A stretch of DNA of 64,000 nucleotides from SHLQ01 sp964451305 (GCA_964451305.1 CAYVHV010000017.1:1-64000); one strand, 5' to 3'. Shown: positions 41,703 through 50,942, counted from the first letter of the stretch. Notes: generated by a model not told the origin, from the letters alone. Numbers and translations are program-made.

Positions 41703-44222
41703 TCAGCCTTTCAAGCGGACGTTCTCCGGATCGAATGCCGAGCCGGTGCCGACAACGGTACAAGGGAACAATTCGTTCATGTACATAACCTGCATTTTGG
41801 TCCCAGGTGCAGCGTGCGCTGCGGGCACGTAGCCGAGCAGCAGGTTCTTGCCCACGCTCGGCCCATAGCCAGCCGTGGTTACTCGACTGACACGGCCGTG
41901 GCCATCGACGATTCGTTCGCCGTCGGCGGTCAAGATCGGTTCATTGCCGCCCTGCATGAAGCGCTGACGACCCTGGGCATCGACATTCGAGTCGACCTGA
42001 AGCGTCACCATGTGGACCTCTGGATCGCCCGCTTCGCGAGCTGCCATGTAGGCCTCCTTGCCAATGAAATCGGCAGCCTTCACCTTCGGACGGGCAAGGC
42101 CTGCCTCGATCGGGTTGTATTCGCTCTCGAGCTCGGCGCCCATGAGGCGATAGCCCTTTTCAATGCGGCCGGTCACCGCATACACGCCCATGCCGGTTGG
42201 GCGAAGCCCATGGTCTTTGCCAGCCTCCATGATTGCGTCCCACAACGCAGGGCCGTTGTCCCAGCCGGTGTAAATCTCCCAGCCGGTATCACCGACGTAA
42301 CTCACACGGAAGAGCGTGCACGCAATGCCCGCTACTTCGACATTGGTGACCGAGCCGTATTTGTTTCCCTCGAAACTGAGATCGGCGTTCGTGAGTTGGC
42401 TCAAGATTGCTTCGGCGTTTGGACCCCACAGTCCGAGCGTCGTCGTCGTGCGGCTGAGGTTCGTAAAGGTCACCGACTCATCGGCCGGCAGGTACTTCTT
42501 GATCCAGTACTCATCGCGGCCGCCGTCGAACGCACCGGTGACGATGCGAACCGTGTCCTCGCCGGTCTGCATCATGGTGAGGTCGGAGTGGAACCCACCG
42601 TCTTCGTTTAGCCATGGCGTGTAGGCACTTGTGCCAATACCTTTGGCGACCTTGTTCACCGAGAGGTACTCGGCAAAGTCGATCGCGCCGGGCCCCGAAA
42701 GTTCGAACACTTGGAATGCGCTGAGGTCGAACAAGCCGGCGTTCTCCCGCATGTTGAGGTGCTCTCCATTGATGATCGGACTCCACCATCGGTTGTCCCA
42801 CTCGACTTCGCGTTCGGAAAGCCCGTACCGCTCGACGAGGTCCTGGTTGCTGCTATACCACTGCGCACGTTCCCAGACCCGTGCCTGAAAGAACATTGCA
42901 CCCAGCGCTTCTTGGCGGCTGTAGTACGGGCTCTTGACAAGGTCTCGACGACCTTCCCATTGCTCTTGAGGGTGAACGATCCCGTAGGTCTTGTTGAAGT
43001 GCTCTTCTGCGCGTGCCCAGATGTGGTCATCGCCGCGTTCTTCATCGTAAAAGCGTGCAATGTCTGATGCGTGAGGATCGATCACCCGCGGGTAGCCGTG
43101 CGTCATCCACTCGGCGACGACCTGAGCCATTCCTGGGCCTTCCTTGACCCATACCGCTGCCGCCGACCACAGATTGCGCACCTCGACGGTCTCGCCGAGG
43201 CATGGCATGGCGTCGGGGGTGAGCGACAAGAGCCCGTTGATGGCGTATTTGATCTCGGCGTCGCCGAGCATGTCCATCAATTCGATGGCCTGTTCCATCT
43301 GGTCGTCGAAATCATCTGGGGTGAAGGGCATCTCTGTTGGGGTGAGTGCTGCCTCTTCGTTCGATGGGATGTCGTCGGGGTGGTGCAGGATTGGTCGGTG
43401 GGCGTATGAGCCGACCTCCATCGATCCGGCGGACTGACGCTCGTAACAGAACGTGTCCATGTCGCGAACGATCGGATATCCAATCTCGTTGTTGGTTTCA
43501 GCGAGGATGTCCATCGGCCCAACATCGGCCATCTGGTGCACGGCGGGTACGAGTGGAATCGTCGCTCCGGCCATGTTCGCAACGCGATTGCTCCACACGC
43601 CACATGCAACGACGACGTACTCGGCTTCGATGCGGCCTCGGTCGGTGACGACCGCACTCACTTTTTGCTGGCCGTTTGGCGCATCGACCGTCTCGACGTC
43701 TTCGACCTCGGTGTTCGCGAACACCTGCAACACACCCTTTTCCATCGCTTCGTTGCGAAACAGCGTTCCGGTGTCGAGCGAGTCGACGACAGAGACTGTC
43801 GGGCAGTGGAACCCGCCCAAGATGACCTCGTCATTGATGAATGGGACGAGACCTTTGACCTCGGCCGGCGTAAGCATCTCAGCTTCGACACCCCATGCCA
43901 TCGCGCTCGTCATGCGACGGTCGAGTTCATCCATACGCTCTTGGGTCCTGGCCACCTCGACACCACCGGAGTCGACGCTGCGATCGAGATCCCGGTATTG
44001 GTTGGCCGACTGCACACCGAGCAGTGCCATCTCTTTGTTGTGGTCGACGGGGAAGATGAAGTTCGAGGCGTGTCCGGTCGAACCGCCCGGGTTTGGTAGT
44101 GGGCCCTTGTCGATGAGGACGATGTCCTCCCAACCGAGTCGGCTCAGGTGGCCAACGAGACAGCTGCCCACGATGCCGGCGCCGATAACTACTACTTGGG
44201 CCTTGCTTGGGAACTCGCTCAT
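41703..44222 (-). CDS. Dimethylglycine/sarcosine dehydrogenase-type flavoprotein (FAD domain plus GcvT-like domain)
   Basis: An 839-residue oxidase/dehydrogenase of the DMGDH family. The N-terminal FAD-binding DAO domain (about 8-400) has GAGIVG (14-19) and STGHASNF, where His51 aligns with the histidine that carries covalent FAD in mammalian DMGDH. A C-terminal folate-binding GcvT/aminomethyltransferase region follows (about 440-835: NMRENAGLFDLSAF, GDTGWEIYTG, RIEKGYRLMGAELESEYNP). Such enzymes demethylate N-methylated glycines, pass electrons to ETF and the methyl carbon to tetrahydrofolate. Exact substrate is inferred only. The promoter holds TGATATATCA, shared with etfBA and the divergent GntR gene. 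Confidence 0.9.
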   Translation of the reverse strand: MSEFPSKAQVVVIGAGIVGSCLVGHLSRLGWEDIVLIDKGPLPNPGGSTGHASNFIFPVDHNKEMALLGVQSANQYRDLDRSVDSGGVEVARTQERMDELDRRMTSAMAWGVEAEMLTPAEVKGLVPFINDEVILGGFHCPTVSVVDSLDTGTLFRNEAMEKGVLQVFANTEVEDVETVDAPNGQQKVSAVVTDRGRIEAEYVVVACGVWSNRVANMAGATIPLVPAVHQMADVGPMDILAETNNEIGYPIVRDMDTFCYERQSAGSMEVGSYAHRPILHHPDDIPSNEEAALTPTEMPFTPDDFDDQMEQAIELMDMLGDAEIKYAINGLLSLTPDAMPCLGETVEVRNLWSAAAVWVKEGPGMAQVVAEWMTHGYPRVIDPHASDIARFYDEERGDDHIWARAEEHFNKTYGIVHPQEQWEGRRDLVKSPYYSRQEALGAMFFQARVWERAQWYSSNQDLVERYGLSEREVEWDNRWWSPIINGEHLNMRENAGLFDLSAFQVFELSGPGAIDFAEYLSVNKVAKGIGTSAYTPWLNEDGGFHSDLTMMQTGEDTVRIVTGAFDGGRDEYWIKKYLPADESVTFTNLSRTTTTLGLWGPNAEAILSQLTNADLSFEGNKYGSVTNVEVAGIACTLFRVSYVGDTGWEIYTGWDNGPALWDAIMEAGKDHGLRPTGMGVYAVTGRIEKGYRLMGAELESEYNPIEAGLARPKVKAADFIGKEAYMAAREAGDPEVHMVTLQVDSNVDAQGRQRFMQGGNEPILTADGERIVDGHGRVSRVTTAGYGPSVGKNLLLGYVPAAHAAPGTKMQVMYMNELFPCTVVGTGSAFDPENVRLKG

Positions 44223-44260
44223 ATCCCTCTCCCTGTCTCGCCCAGTTCGGGCGGTGAATC

Positions 44261-44289
44261 GCTGTGATATATCAGCTGTCTATCACAGC
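44261..44289. promoter_or_regulatory. Operator candidate upstream of the dehydrogenase gene (GCTGTGATA-N11-TATCACAGC)
   Basis: Perfect 9-base arms separated by 11 bases, with the core TGATATATCA at 44265-44274 followed after six bases by TATCA. The same core-N6-TATCA arrangement stands at the GntR promoter. Confidence 0.7.
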
Positions 44290-44445
44290 AGACTACGTCT
44301 GGGAGGGGCAGACCGCAAGCAGCAAAACCTCACTCGACAGGTCGTGTAGTGAGCGGTGATCGTCGCCACTGTTACGGCTCGACGGCTCGACGTGGCCAAC
44401 CCAACTTCTCCGCAGCCTCGTGCGCCGATCGAACCGAGCATCCCG

Positions 44446-44455
44446 TGATATATCA
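44446..44455. promoter_or_regulatory. TGATATATCA operator candidate at the GntR gene
   Basis: Core palindrome followed after six bases by TATCA, the latter inside the -10 box. Position implies autorepression. Confidence 0.7.
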
Positions 44456-44461
44456 GTCGTG

Positions 44462-44467
44462 TATCAT
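44462..44467 (+). promoter_or_regulatory. -10 box of the GntR gene (TATCAT)
   Basis: TATCAT, seven bases, ATG at 44475; leaderless or nearly so. Overlaps the second half of the operator. Confidence 0.55.
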
Positions 44468-44474
44468 CAGCGAG

Positions 44475-45158
44475 ATGAGCACGGCCGATCCTCACGCCCC
44501 CGCATCCGAATCACTCGGCGAACAGGCATACTTCGCGCTGCGCCAGAGAATCGTCCGCCTCGACTTTGCGCCTGGGGACGTATTGAAAGAAGACGAGCTA
44601 CGAGAACAGCTCGGGCTTGGACGCACCCCCATTCGTGAGGCCCTGCTCCGACTCCAACGCGAACACTTCGTGACCGTCATCCCGCGCCGCGGCATGTTCG
44701 TAAGCGGCATCGAGATCGACGAGCTTTCACTTCTGTTTGAGACTCGATCCGTCCTGGAACCCTACGCTGCCCGACTCGCGGCACTTCGCGGCACCCCAGC
44801 GCAATGGGACCTGATGGAAGACACCCTCGAACAAACCCACGACCCATCACTCGACGCCGAAGCGCAGCTGGCGCTCGATCGCCGTTGCCACGAGATCATT
44901 TGGGAGGCATCGGGAAACCGCTTCATCTCCGACACGCTCGACACGCTCTACGCCCAAAGTGACCGTCTCTGGCATCTCTATCTCTCAAACGTCTCCGACA
45001 TGGCTCACGCCGTGACCGAACACGAGGCGATCTTGGCAAGCTTGCGGGCCGGCGATGCAGATGCCGTTGCGGCACTCGTCGAGGCACACGTACAGAGCTT
45101 CGACGACCAGATTCGAGACGTCGTCACCGGACAGCTCACCGCACCGCTACAGCAATAG
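44475..45158 (+). CDS. GntR-family regulator, FCD (FadR) subfamily
   Basis: A 227-residue repressor or activator. The N-terminal winged helix-turn-helix (about 12-75) has LKEDELREQLGLGRTPIREALLRL (the PxREAL block is diagnostic), and the helical FCD ligand domain (about 85-215) has the metal/ligand residues in DRRCHEIIWEASGN and VTEHEAILASLRAGD. It is divergent from the dimethylglycine-type dehydrogenase gene, with identical palindromes at both promoters and at etfBA, so it probably controls all three in response to the amine substrate or its product. Confidence 0.92.
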   Translation: MSTADPHAPASESLGEQAYFALRQRIVRLDFAPGDVLKEDELREQLGLGRTPIREALLRLQREHFVTVIPRRGMFVSGIEIDELSLLFETRSVLEPYAARLAALRGTPAQWDLMEDTLEQTHDPSLDAEAQLALDRRCHEIIWEASGNRFISDTLDTLYAQSDRLWHLYLSNVSDMAHAVTEHEAILASLRAGDADAVAALVEAHVQSFDDQIRDVVTGQLTAPLQQ

Positions 45159-45224
45159 AGGTCTGCAGCGACAGAGACCGTCTCAACATCGCACTCTCAA
45201 GTTTTTTGAGCTTCGTGACGACGA

Positions 45225-45244
45225 CATAGGCCTAACTACCTATG
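45225..45244. repeat. Inverted repeat in the promoter region of the CAP gene
   Basis: CATAGG-N8-CCTATG, with TAGGCCTA inside. About 50 bases upstream of the start. A weaker hairpin (CTCAA/TTGAG with a T-rich loop, 45196-45210) lies just before it and might end the gntR transcript. Confidence 0.35.
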
Positions 45245-45293
45245 TGCCCGGCAGCGGCAGTACGGCATATCGGGCAAAAGATCAGCGGAGTCT

Positions 45294-46229
45294 ATGAGAA
45301 TCAACACGTCGATAGTTGGTGGAGTATTGACCGTGTTTGTTGCGGTCGGCATCGTTACGGTCCTCCCCGCCTTCAGCCAGACCACGACCGCGGCGCCGAC
45401 CGAACTCGTCGACGTCCAGAACGAACAACTGCCTTTCGAACAAACCACGACATCGACCACCAGCACCACTCGCGCACCTACGACGTCGACGCCACCCACC
45501 ACGAGCACACCCACAGCCCCAACGCCAACCACGACGGTGACCTGGACCACAACGACGCCAACGACCACATCGTCAACCACGCTTGCGCCCACGACGACCA
45601 CGGTTCCATCTACAACGGTGCCATCCACCGCAGTGCCATCGACTGCAGTCCCGGCGACCACCAGCGCACCGACCACCACCACCCCACTCGACGACGTCGT
45701 TCCCGCTGCGATCAGAGCACGCTCACAACAACACACCCTCTCTCAAGACGAGTTCGACGCCGTCGTCGCCGACGAGATCTACCGCCTCACCAACTGCGCC
45801 CGAACAAACACTGCAACGTGGTGCATGAGCGGAGATAGCACCGGGTGGAATGTCTCGAGCGCCGAACGGAACCCATCGGAGGTTCCACTCGCCCCGCTCG
45901 GACGGAGCGCAGCACTCGACACCACGTCGAAAGACTGGACTGAGCAACTCACCGACGTAGATCACATCTCGCACTCGCCAGCGTCGGGTGAGCAGTACGG
46001 CGAGAACGTGGCATACAACCCGCGCCTCCACGCCGAGTTCAACCTGACCATGACCAACGCTGCCGAGGCCGCGGCGGTGCTCATGCAACAGTGGATGGAC
46101 AGTCCTGGGCATCGATCGCAGATCTTGTACCCGGACTATCGCCACATGGGTGTCGGTGCCGTTGTCCAGCTCGGAGCGCCATCTCCCGACACGTTCGTCG
46201 AGTGCTGGGGAACTCAGCAGTTCCAATAG
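45294..46229 (+). CDS. Secreted CAP-domain (SCP/PR1-like) protein with Thr/Pro linker
   Basis: A 311-residue exported protein. N-terminal signal (1-29), a Thr/Ser/Pro-rich stretch (about 30-135, many TTTT and PSTAVPST repeats, likely extended and possibly glycosylated), then a CAP domain (about 150-311). The CAP motifs include VADEIYRLTNCARTN, the His of DHISHSP, GENVAYNP and MDSPGHRSQILYPDYRHMGVG. Related bacterial proteins bind or modify wall or lipid ligands; function here unknown. ATG with GCGGAG five bases upstream. Confidence 0.88.
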   Translation: MRINTSIVGGVLTVFVAVGIVTVLPAFSQTTTAAPTELVDVQNEQLPFEQTTTSTTSTTRAPTTSTPPTTSTPTAPTPTTTVTWTTTTPTTTSSTTLAPTTTTVPSTTVPSTAVPSTAVPATTSAPTTTTPLDDVVPAAIRARSQQHTLSQDEFDAVVADEIYRLTNCARTNTATWCMSGDSTGWNVSSAERNPSEVPLAPLGRSAALDTTSKDWTEQLTDVDHISHSPASGEQYGENVAYNPRLHAEFNLTMTNAAEAAAVLMQQWMDSPGHRSQILYPDYRHMGVGAVVQLGAPSPDTFVECWGTQQFQ

Positions 46230-46306
46230 CGTCCCTCGCCTAACCGGGTAGCAGCGGCGTTGGCACTCACGACTTGTTTTCGCCACACCGTGGCCGATGG
46301 GAACAC

Positions 46307-47014
46307 GTGTCGACCGACCTCACACCGCTACCGGGCAGCCTGCCGCAGGGCCACGCGATCGAAGCCAAACGAACGACGAACACCCTCGGAGGAGGAATCT
46401 TCTTTCTCTTGTTCGGCGCCACGTTTCTCATTCCGGTCATCGTGGACACACCGGTGTTGTTCAAGATCCCGTTCCTGCTCGTCTCCGTCGTCACGATCGC
46501 CATCAGCATCTCGGTCCTGACGGCGAACCTTCGAGAGAAGTCGAAGTGGCACCCAATGGAGGTGCACTTCCAGACCTATCCGCTCGCCCTCGGAGCGAGC
46601 TCGGTCATCACGATCACTCGCCGATCGAAGACACAGATTCCCGACAGCGCTCACGTCGAGCTCGAGATGACGTTGACCTGCGAAGAAGAAGTCATCTACC
46701 GAAGCGGCTCAGGTGATGAGACCAAAGATGTTCGCGTCGACAAAACGGTCGTCGACAAATCGATCCCGGTCGTCGGCATCGTCAGCAACAACACGTTTAC
46801 GGCAGCGAGCAGCATCACGATTCCGGTCGATCGAGGGGGACCGACCTTTCGCATCGATCACCACAGCATTACCTGGCAGCTCGAGCTCGCCGCCAAGAAG
46901 GTCGAAAAGATGCCCGCCGATCTCGCCGCCGAGTTCATCGTGGTTCCCGTGCTCGCTCGCGAACACATCAACTTCGTAGACGCACCACCACCGCCGGGAC
47001 CTCTCGATGGGTAG
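46307..47014 (+). CDS. Membrane protein of unknown function (two helices plus beta-rich cytosolic domain)
   Basis: About 235 residues. Two adjacent membrane helices (about 26-47 and 54-75) after a short N terminus, then a beta-rich domain (about 88-225) whose pattern (VELEMTLTCEEEVIYRSGSGDE ... TITIPVDRGGPTFRIDHHSITWQLEL, in parts) recalls arrestin-like sandwiches. GTG at 46307 is chosen with GGGA upstream; the frame is open from a TTG at 46274. It overlaps the next gene by eight bases, which has a similar domain. Confidence 0.6.
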   Translation: MSTDLTPLPGSLPQGHAIEAKRTTNTLGGGIFFLLFGATFLIPVIVDTPVLFKIPFLLVSVVTIAISISVLTANLREKSKWHPMEVHFQTYPLALGASSVITITRRSKTQIPDSAHVELEMTLTCEEEVIYRSGSGDETKDVRVDKTVVDKSIPVVGIVSNNTFTAASSITIPVDRGGPTFRIDHHSITWQLELAAKKVEKMPADLAAEFIVVPVLAREHINFVDAPPPPGPLDG

Positions 47015-47453
47015 CCACTCACTTCGGTCGCCGGATCCGTCCATATCGGTACGGCTCGCGTCCGCCTTTGCCGAGGTAGGAGGAGCGTTCCACGTTTCGA
47101 TCAGCCGAGCTCCTCAGGACGGAACCACCAATCGGGAGGGCGCGGGCCGGGTCCGTCATCTTCGCGTCAGTCTTGGATACGAAACGGACGGCCGGGGCGA
47201 TACCGACTCTGACAACTTCCAAAGCCTGCGCATCCCGATCGATCAATTCGGTATGGGATCAGCCGACATCGAGATCCCAGTTCCTATCGACGCCCCGATC
47301 TCGTACCGAGGTGAGCTCATGTCGTTGGCCTACTGGATCACGGTGACCACAGACGTCGAAATGAGCTTGGACCATATCGACCACATTCCCGTCGTCGTGG
47401 TGCCGAAGAACGGCATGGGCACATACACCCTCGCCCACCCGCTGCAGCTGTAA
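47007..47453 (+). CDS. Beta-sandwich protein, possibly arrestin/Spo0M-like
   Basis: A 148-residue soluble protein. The order of strands (LRVSLGYETDGRG ... QSLRIPIDQFGMGSADIEIPVPIDAPISYRGELMSLAYWITVTTDVEMS, quoted in parts; ends with HIPVVVVP) has the proline-bounded ligand strand and the YRGxxxSLxYxI pattern of arrestin-fold domains. It is translated from a start inside the previous gene, so the pair likely makes a membrane-linked complex. No enzyme motif. Confidence 0.55.
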   Translation: MGSHSLRSPDPSISVRLASAFAEVGGAFHVSISRAPQDGTTNREGAGRVRHLRVSLGYETDGRGDTDSDNFQSLRIPIDQFGMGSADIEIPVPIDAPISYRGELMSLAYWITVTTDVEMSLDHIDHIPVVVVPKNGMGTYTLAHPLQL

Positions 47454-47516
47454 GGGACCGGCTCGCACAAACTGGTATAACTCCTAGAGAGGGGTGACCG
47501 CCACGGGAGGTACGAG

Positions 47517-48320
47517 ATGGTCCACGAATACGACGTGAGCAATGCACAGGCCACGCACTTCCGGGACAACGGCTACGTGCACCTCCCTGGGCTTCTAAGC
47601 GAACCCGAGGTCGCCGAACTCGAAAAGGTCTACGACCAATTTCTCCGCCGGGAGATCGACGTTCGGGGCAAAGACTTCTGCGATATGGCTGGCGACTACG
47701 GACGCCAACCCGAAGACTTCTCCATCATCAACGTGATGCTCCCCCGTCGCTATTACCCCGAGTGGCAAGGCAACATCTACGAAAAACGAGCGGCCGATGT
47801 TTCGCGCCAGCTTTGTGGAGACGGCATGGCCATCGATTACGACCAACTCCTCGCCAAACAACCCAACCGTGACGACGCGGTCTTCGCCTGGCACCAGGAC
47901 ATGGCGTACTGGCCTGACACTCCAGACACCCGCACCACGACCTTTTGGCTGGCCATCGATGACTCGACGGCAGAAAATGGCTGCATGCGGTTCGTTCCGA
48001 AGACCATCGAAGAACCTTCGCTACGTCCGCACGTGCCCCAGTTCGGCGATCGGGGAGAATCTCATGCGCTCGGCACGGATCTGCTCGATACCGACGAGGT
48101 CATCACCGTGCCAATCAAACGTGGCGACGTCACCGTGCACAACGAGAAGGTCATGCACGGTTCGGGTGGAAACACCACAGATGGCTTCCGCCGAGCCTAC
48201 GTCATTGCGTTTCGGCCAATCGAGACCATCGAGATTGAACGGGAGCTCGGTTTCACCCATAGCCACAACGATCACGACGACGTTTTGGGTTCGGTCGGGG
48301 TCGAGGGTGAGACCCGCTAG
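47517..48320 (+). CDS. Phytanoyl-CoA dioxygenase (PhyH) family protein
   Basis: A 267-residue Fe(II)/2-oxoglutarate-dependent oxygenase. The metal triad is HxD in AWHQDMAYW (about 124-126) and His in KVMHGSGGN (about 218); the 2-oxoglutarate Arg follows in FRRAY. It begins with the family's FRDNGYVHLPGLL motif (about 15-27). Such enzymes hydroxylate small molecules including lipids and ectoine-type compounds; the substrate here is unknown. Good GGGAGG ribosome site. Its stop and that of the convergent DUF445 gene share the four bases CTAG. Confidence 0.9.
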   Translation: MVHEYDVSNAQATHFRDNGYVHLPGLLSEPEVAELEKVYDQFLRREIDVRGKDFCDMAGDYGRQPEDFSIINVMLPRRYYPEWQGNIYEKRAADVSRQLCGDGMAIDYDQLLAKQPNRDDAVFAWHQDMAYWPDTPDTRTTTFWLAIDDSTAENGCMRFVPKTIEEPSLRPHVPQFGDRGESHALGTDLLDTDEVITVPIKRGDVTVHNEKVMHGSGGNTTDGFRRAYVIAFRPIETIEIERELGFTHSHNDHDDVLGSVGVEGETR

Positions 48321-49414
48321 AAGAACCACTCGCTGACGGCAAAGATAAGGAAGCCGACGAGCCCTCCCACGAGCGTGCCGTTAATGCGAATGAACTGCAG
48401 ATCGCATCCGACAGGGGGCTCGATTCGGTCGATCAGTTCGTCGGCGTCCCAACCCTGCACCGTGTCCGCGATCAGCTGGCCGATCTCGGCTCCACCAGCT
48501 TCGGCTACCGAGATCACCACCGACTCGATCCACGAGTCGACCTTTGCCTGAAGTTCGGCGTCGGCGAGCAGCTGGTCGGAGAGGACCTTGATCGCTGCGG
48601 CGAGCCGATCGTTGACCACCGACTCAGCGCCTTCAGCAACGCTGCCGATTCCATTTCGCACCGATAGCCAAAGGTCACGAATCCAAGCCTCAAACTCGGG
48701 ATGATCGAGAAGGTCCTGCTTGAGTTCTTCTGCTTGGGTGATGAGCCGATCGTTCGAACGCAGCCGGGCCGCCAACGCACTCGATTGCTCGCCTCCACCA
48801 TTGCCTGCGCCTCCATCGTCGAGCCCGACGAACGGGGCGACAATGTCCACAACGCGGCCCATGATCGGCACGATCGAGACCCGACGAAGCCGATCCCGAA
48901 GCAACGTGTCGGTCAGGCTGCTGACATCATCTTCCAACACCGTCATCACCGCACCCAGCGGAATCTCCAACTCCGCGACGACCTTGAGCGCATTCTCAGG
49001 CTCTCGAAGCCAAAGTCCGATTCGGCGGCTCACCTCAACGCTCTCGAGCTTCTGGGCCACCACCTCAGCGGTAAGAAAGTTGGATTGGACGAACTGGCCG
49101 AGCCCTTCACCGATCTCATCTTTTCGGGTCGGCACGATCGCGGTATGTGGGATCGGCAGACCGAGCGGGTGTTTAAATAGTGCCGTGACGGCGAACCAGT
49201 CGGCAATGGCTCCCACCATCGCTGCTTCAGCGGTCGCCCGAACATATCCGAGGGCGGGAGTGTCCCCTTCAAAGATCCGAGCGACGACGAACACGATCGC
49301 AGCTCCGACCAAGAGCGCTGTCGCAACCCGCTTCATCTGTTTGAGCTTGCGTCTCTGTTCGGCCTCAGCCGGTGTGTGTGCAAGTTCGATCTTCGGTGGT
49401 GTGTTTGTTTCCAC
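48317..49414 (-). CDS. DUF445-family membrane protein
   Basis: A 365-residue membrane protein. Hydrophobic helices at about 30-48 and at the C-terminal end (about 343-363), with a conserved block right after the first: AIADWFAVTALFKHPLGLPIPHTAIVP (in parts), typical of DUF445 (YheB-like) proteins. The long middle region (about 95-330) is amphipathic helix, probably coiled coil. Function unknown. GTG start. Confidence 0.85.
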   Translation of the reverse strand: METNTPPKIELAHTPAEAEQRRKLKQMKRVATALLVGAAIVFVVARIFEGDTPALGYVRATAEAAMVGAIADWFAVTALFKHPLGLPIPHTAIVPTRKDEIGEGLGQFVQSNFLTAEVVAQKLESVEVSRRIGLWLREPENALKVVAELEIPLGAVMTVLEDDVSSLTDTLLRDRLRRVSIVPIMGRVVDIVAPFVGLDDGGAGNGGGEQSSALAARLRSNDRLITQAEELKQDLLDHPEFEAWIRDLWLSVRNGIGSVAEGAESVVNDRLAAAIKVLSDQLLADAELQAKVDSWIESVVISVAEAGGAEIGQLIADTVQGWDADELIDRIEPPVGCDLQFIRINGTLVGGLVGFLIFAVSEWFF

Positions 49415-49497
49415 CGCCCGAACAGTAGTTGTGACGAAGGGCGGTCGCCCGGAACTACGCTAGTTCCGACTTCGACGACCCAGATGAGAGCGGTGCT

Positions 49498-50379
49498 GTG
49501 CAGCTCGGCGTTTCCATTAGTTCAACCCACCACGAGAACGGCCCTCGATTCATGATCGAGCGTACCCGCACAGCTCATAGCGCGGGCGTCAGTTCGCTGA
49601 CGATCGGCGACCACCACAACATGGGTGTCCCATATGCACAGAACACCCCGATGCTCGGACGCATGCTCGCCGAATGGCCAGATCGGCCAGCGGGATGTTT
49701 GTTTCTCGTCCCGCTATGGCACCCGTTGTTTATGGCCGAACACATCGGCACGCTTGCCGCCATGCACGCTGGCGCCTTCATCGTGCAGACCGGCATTGGC
49801 TGGGGCGAGGACCAATTCGCTGCACTCGGTGCTGACCACTCGACGCGAGGCGCCAACATCGAGGCGGCGATTCCGGTTGTGAAGGCCCTCCTCGCGGGCG
49901 AACGGATCGATGCCCCCGAGTTCAATATGGTCGGTGCGAGGGTCGGCCTCCGACCAAACCCCGGACAGACGATCGACTGGTGGATTGCTGGCGGCGTCGA
50001 TGTGGCGATACGGCGTGCCGCCCGGATGGGGAACGCCTGGTACGCAACGGCGGGAGCCGGGGTCACGGCCACGCGCCCCGCAATGGAGCTCTATCGAAGT
50101 GTTGGCGGCCAGCGAGCCATCGTCAGACTCGATGGGCTCATCCTCGAAGACGGCGACGCCGCGCGCTCCATGGCCGCAGAGATCGTGGCCCGCGGCTACC
50201 GAGGCCAACGAATGGACCAGCTGGTGGTCGGCAGCCCCGACGACGCAGCAGAGAAGTTCGAGACCTACCGAGAAGCCGGGTTCGATGACATCATGTTCCG
50301 CTGTATGACCGCTCCTCAGGATGCTGCTCTCGAAACGCTCGAGCACCTCGGAGCGCTCAATCGCTCCATTACGGACTGA
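49498..50379 (+). CDS. LLM-class flavin-dependent oxidoreductase
   Basis: A 293-residue member of the luciferase-like family: LTIGDHHN (about 35-42, conserved Asp/Glu-His-His strand), VPLWHPLFMAEHIGTLAAMHAGAFIVQTGIGWGEDQF (in parts) around residues 70-105, and a C-terminal SPDDAAEKFETYREAGFDDI block. This is the third such gene in the window. Reduced F420 or FMN is the likely cofactor. GTG start with no clear ribosome site. It stands after a divergent DUF445 gene and ends four bases before the convergent lipoprotein gene. Confidence 0.82.
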   Translation: MQLGVSISSTHHENGPRFMIERTRTAHSAGVSSLTIGDHHNMGVPYAQNTPMLGRMLAEWPDRPAGCLFLVPLWHPLFMAEHIGTLAAMHAGAFIVQTGIGWGEDQFAALGADHSTRGANIEAAIPVVKALLAGERIDAPEFNMVGARVGLRPNPGQTIDWWIAGGVDVAIRRAARMGNAWYATAGAGVTATRPAMELYRSVGGQRAIVRLDGLILEDGDAARSMAAEIVARGYRGQRMDQLVVGSPDDAAEKFETYREAGFDDIMFRCMTAPQDAALETLEHLGALNRSITD

Positions 50380-50383
50380 GCAT

Positions 50384-50860
50384 TTACTGCCCGGAGCAGT
50401 CCTGGGGGCCAATCGGCGAGACCTCGTCGGAAGGCAGCTCGTTCGACCACGAACTCGACAAACCAACGGAGATAATTCCGTCCTGTTCGACCCGGTCGAG
50501 CAAGCCCGTGCCCGTCTCGGGGTGCCAGTAGATCGCTGCGAGGTCGATGTCGGTGCACAGCACGGTGATGCGTTCATAACCAGCGGCGATAAAGGCCGGG
50601 TCGAACGCTTCGAACACCTCTTGGGGCGTCGCTGAATCGACCGGAGTCCACTCGTGGATCACCGAACCCGCTTCGGACCCGAACAGGCCAAAGCCCGGGT
50701 CCTCGACGATGATCTCGCCGAGGCGTTCGTATCCCTCAGGGGTCTCGATTGCTTCTGCGATGTCGACCGCGAGCGATCGCCGGTCTGCATCCACCTCCCC
50801 GGCACATGCAGCGAGCACGAGAGCGAAAGCGAAGAACCAGAGATATCGGGGTGATCTCAT
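50384..50860 (-). CDS. Lipoprotein of unknown function
   Basis: A 158-residue exported protein with a lipobox (FALVLAACAG, Cys about 19). The rest is one compact domain of about 135 residues with four acidic helices and strands (ITVLCTDIDLAAIYWHPETGTGLL). A second Cys near 103 and a CSGQ C terminus might form a disulfide. No family recognised. TAGACT and six bases precede the ATG. Confidence 0.65.
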   Translation of the reverse strand: MRSPRYLWFFAFALVLAACAGEVDADRRSLAVDIAEAIETPEGYERLGEIIVEDPGFGLFGSEAGSVIHEWTPVDSATPQEVFEAFDPAFIAAGYERITVLCTDIDLAAIYWHPETGTGLLDRVEQDGIISVGLSSSWSNELPSDEVSPIGPQDCSGQ

Positions 50861-50866
50861 GCATAG

Positions 50867-50872
50867 AGTCTA
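50867..50872 (-). promoter_or_regulatory. -10 box of the lipoprotein gene (TAGACT), leaderless
   Basis: TAGACT on the minus strand, six bases, ATG at 50860. Confidence 0.55.
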
Positions 50873-50942
50873 CGGGCACGGGTCGACTCTCCGGCCCGTG
50901 CCGGTACGCATCGGCGAGCTGACGCGTAGTACACATACAGAG

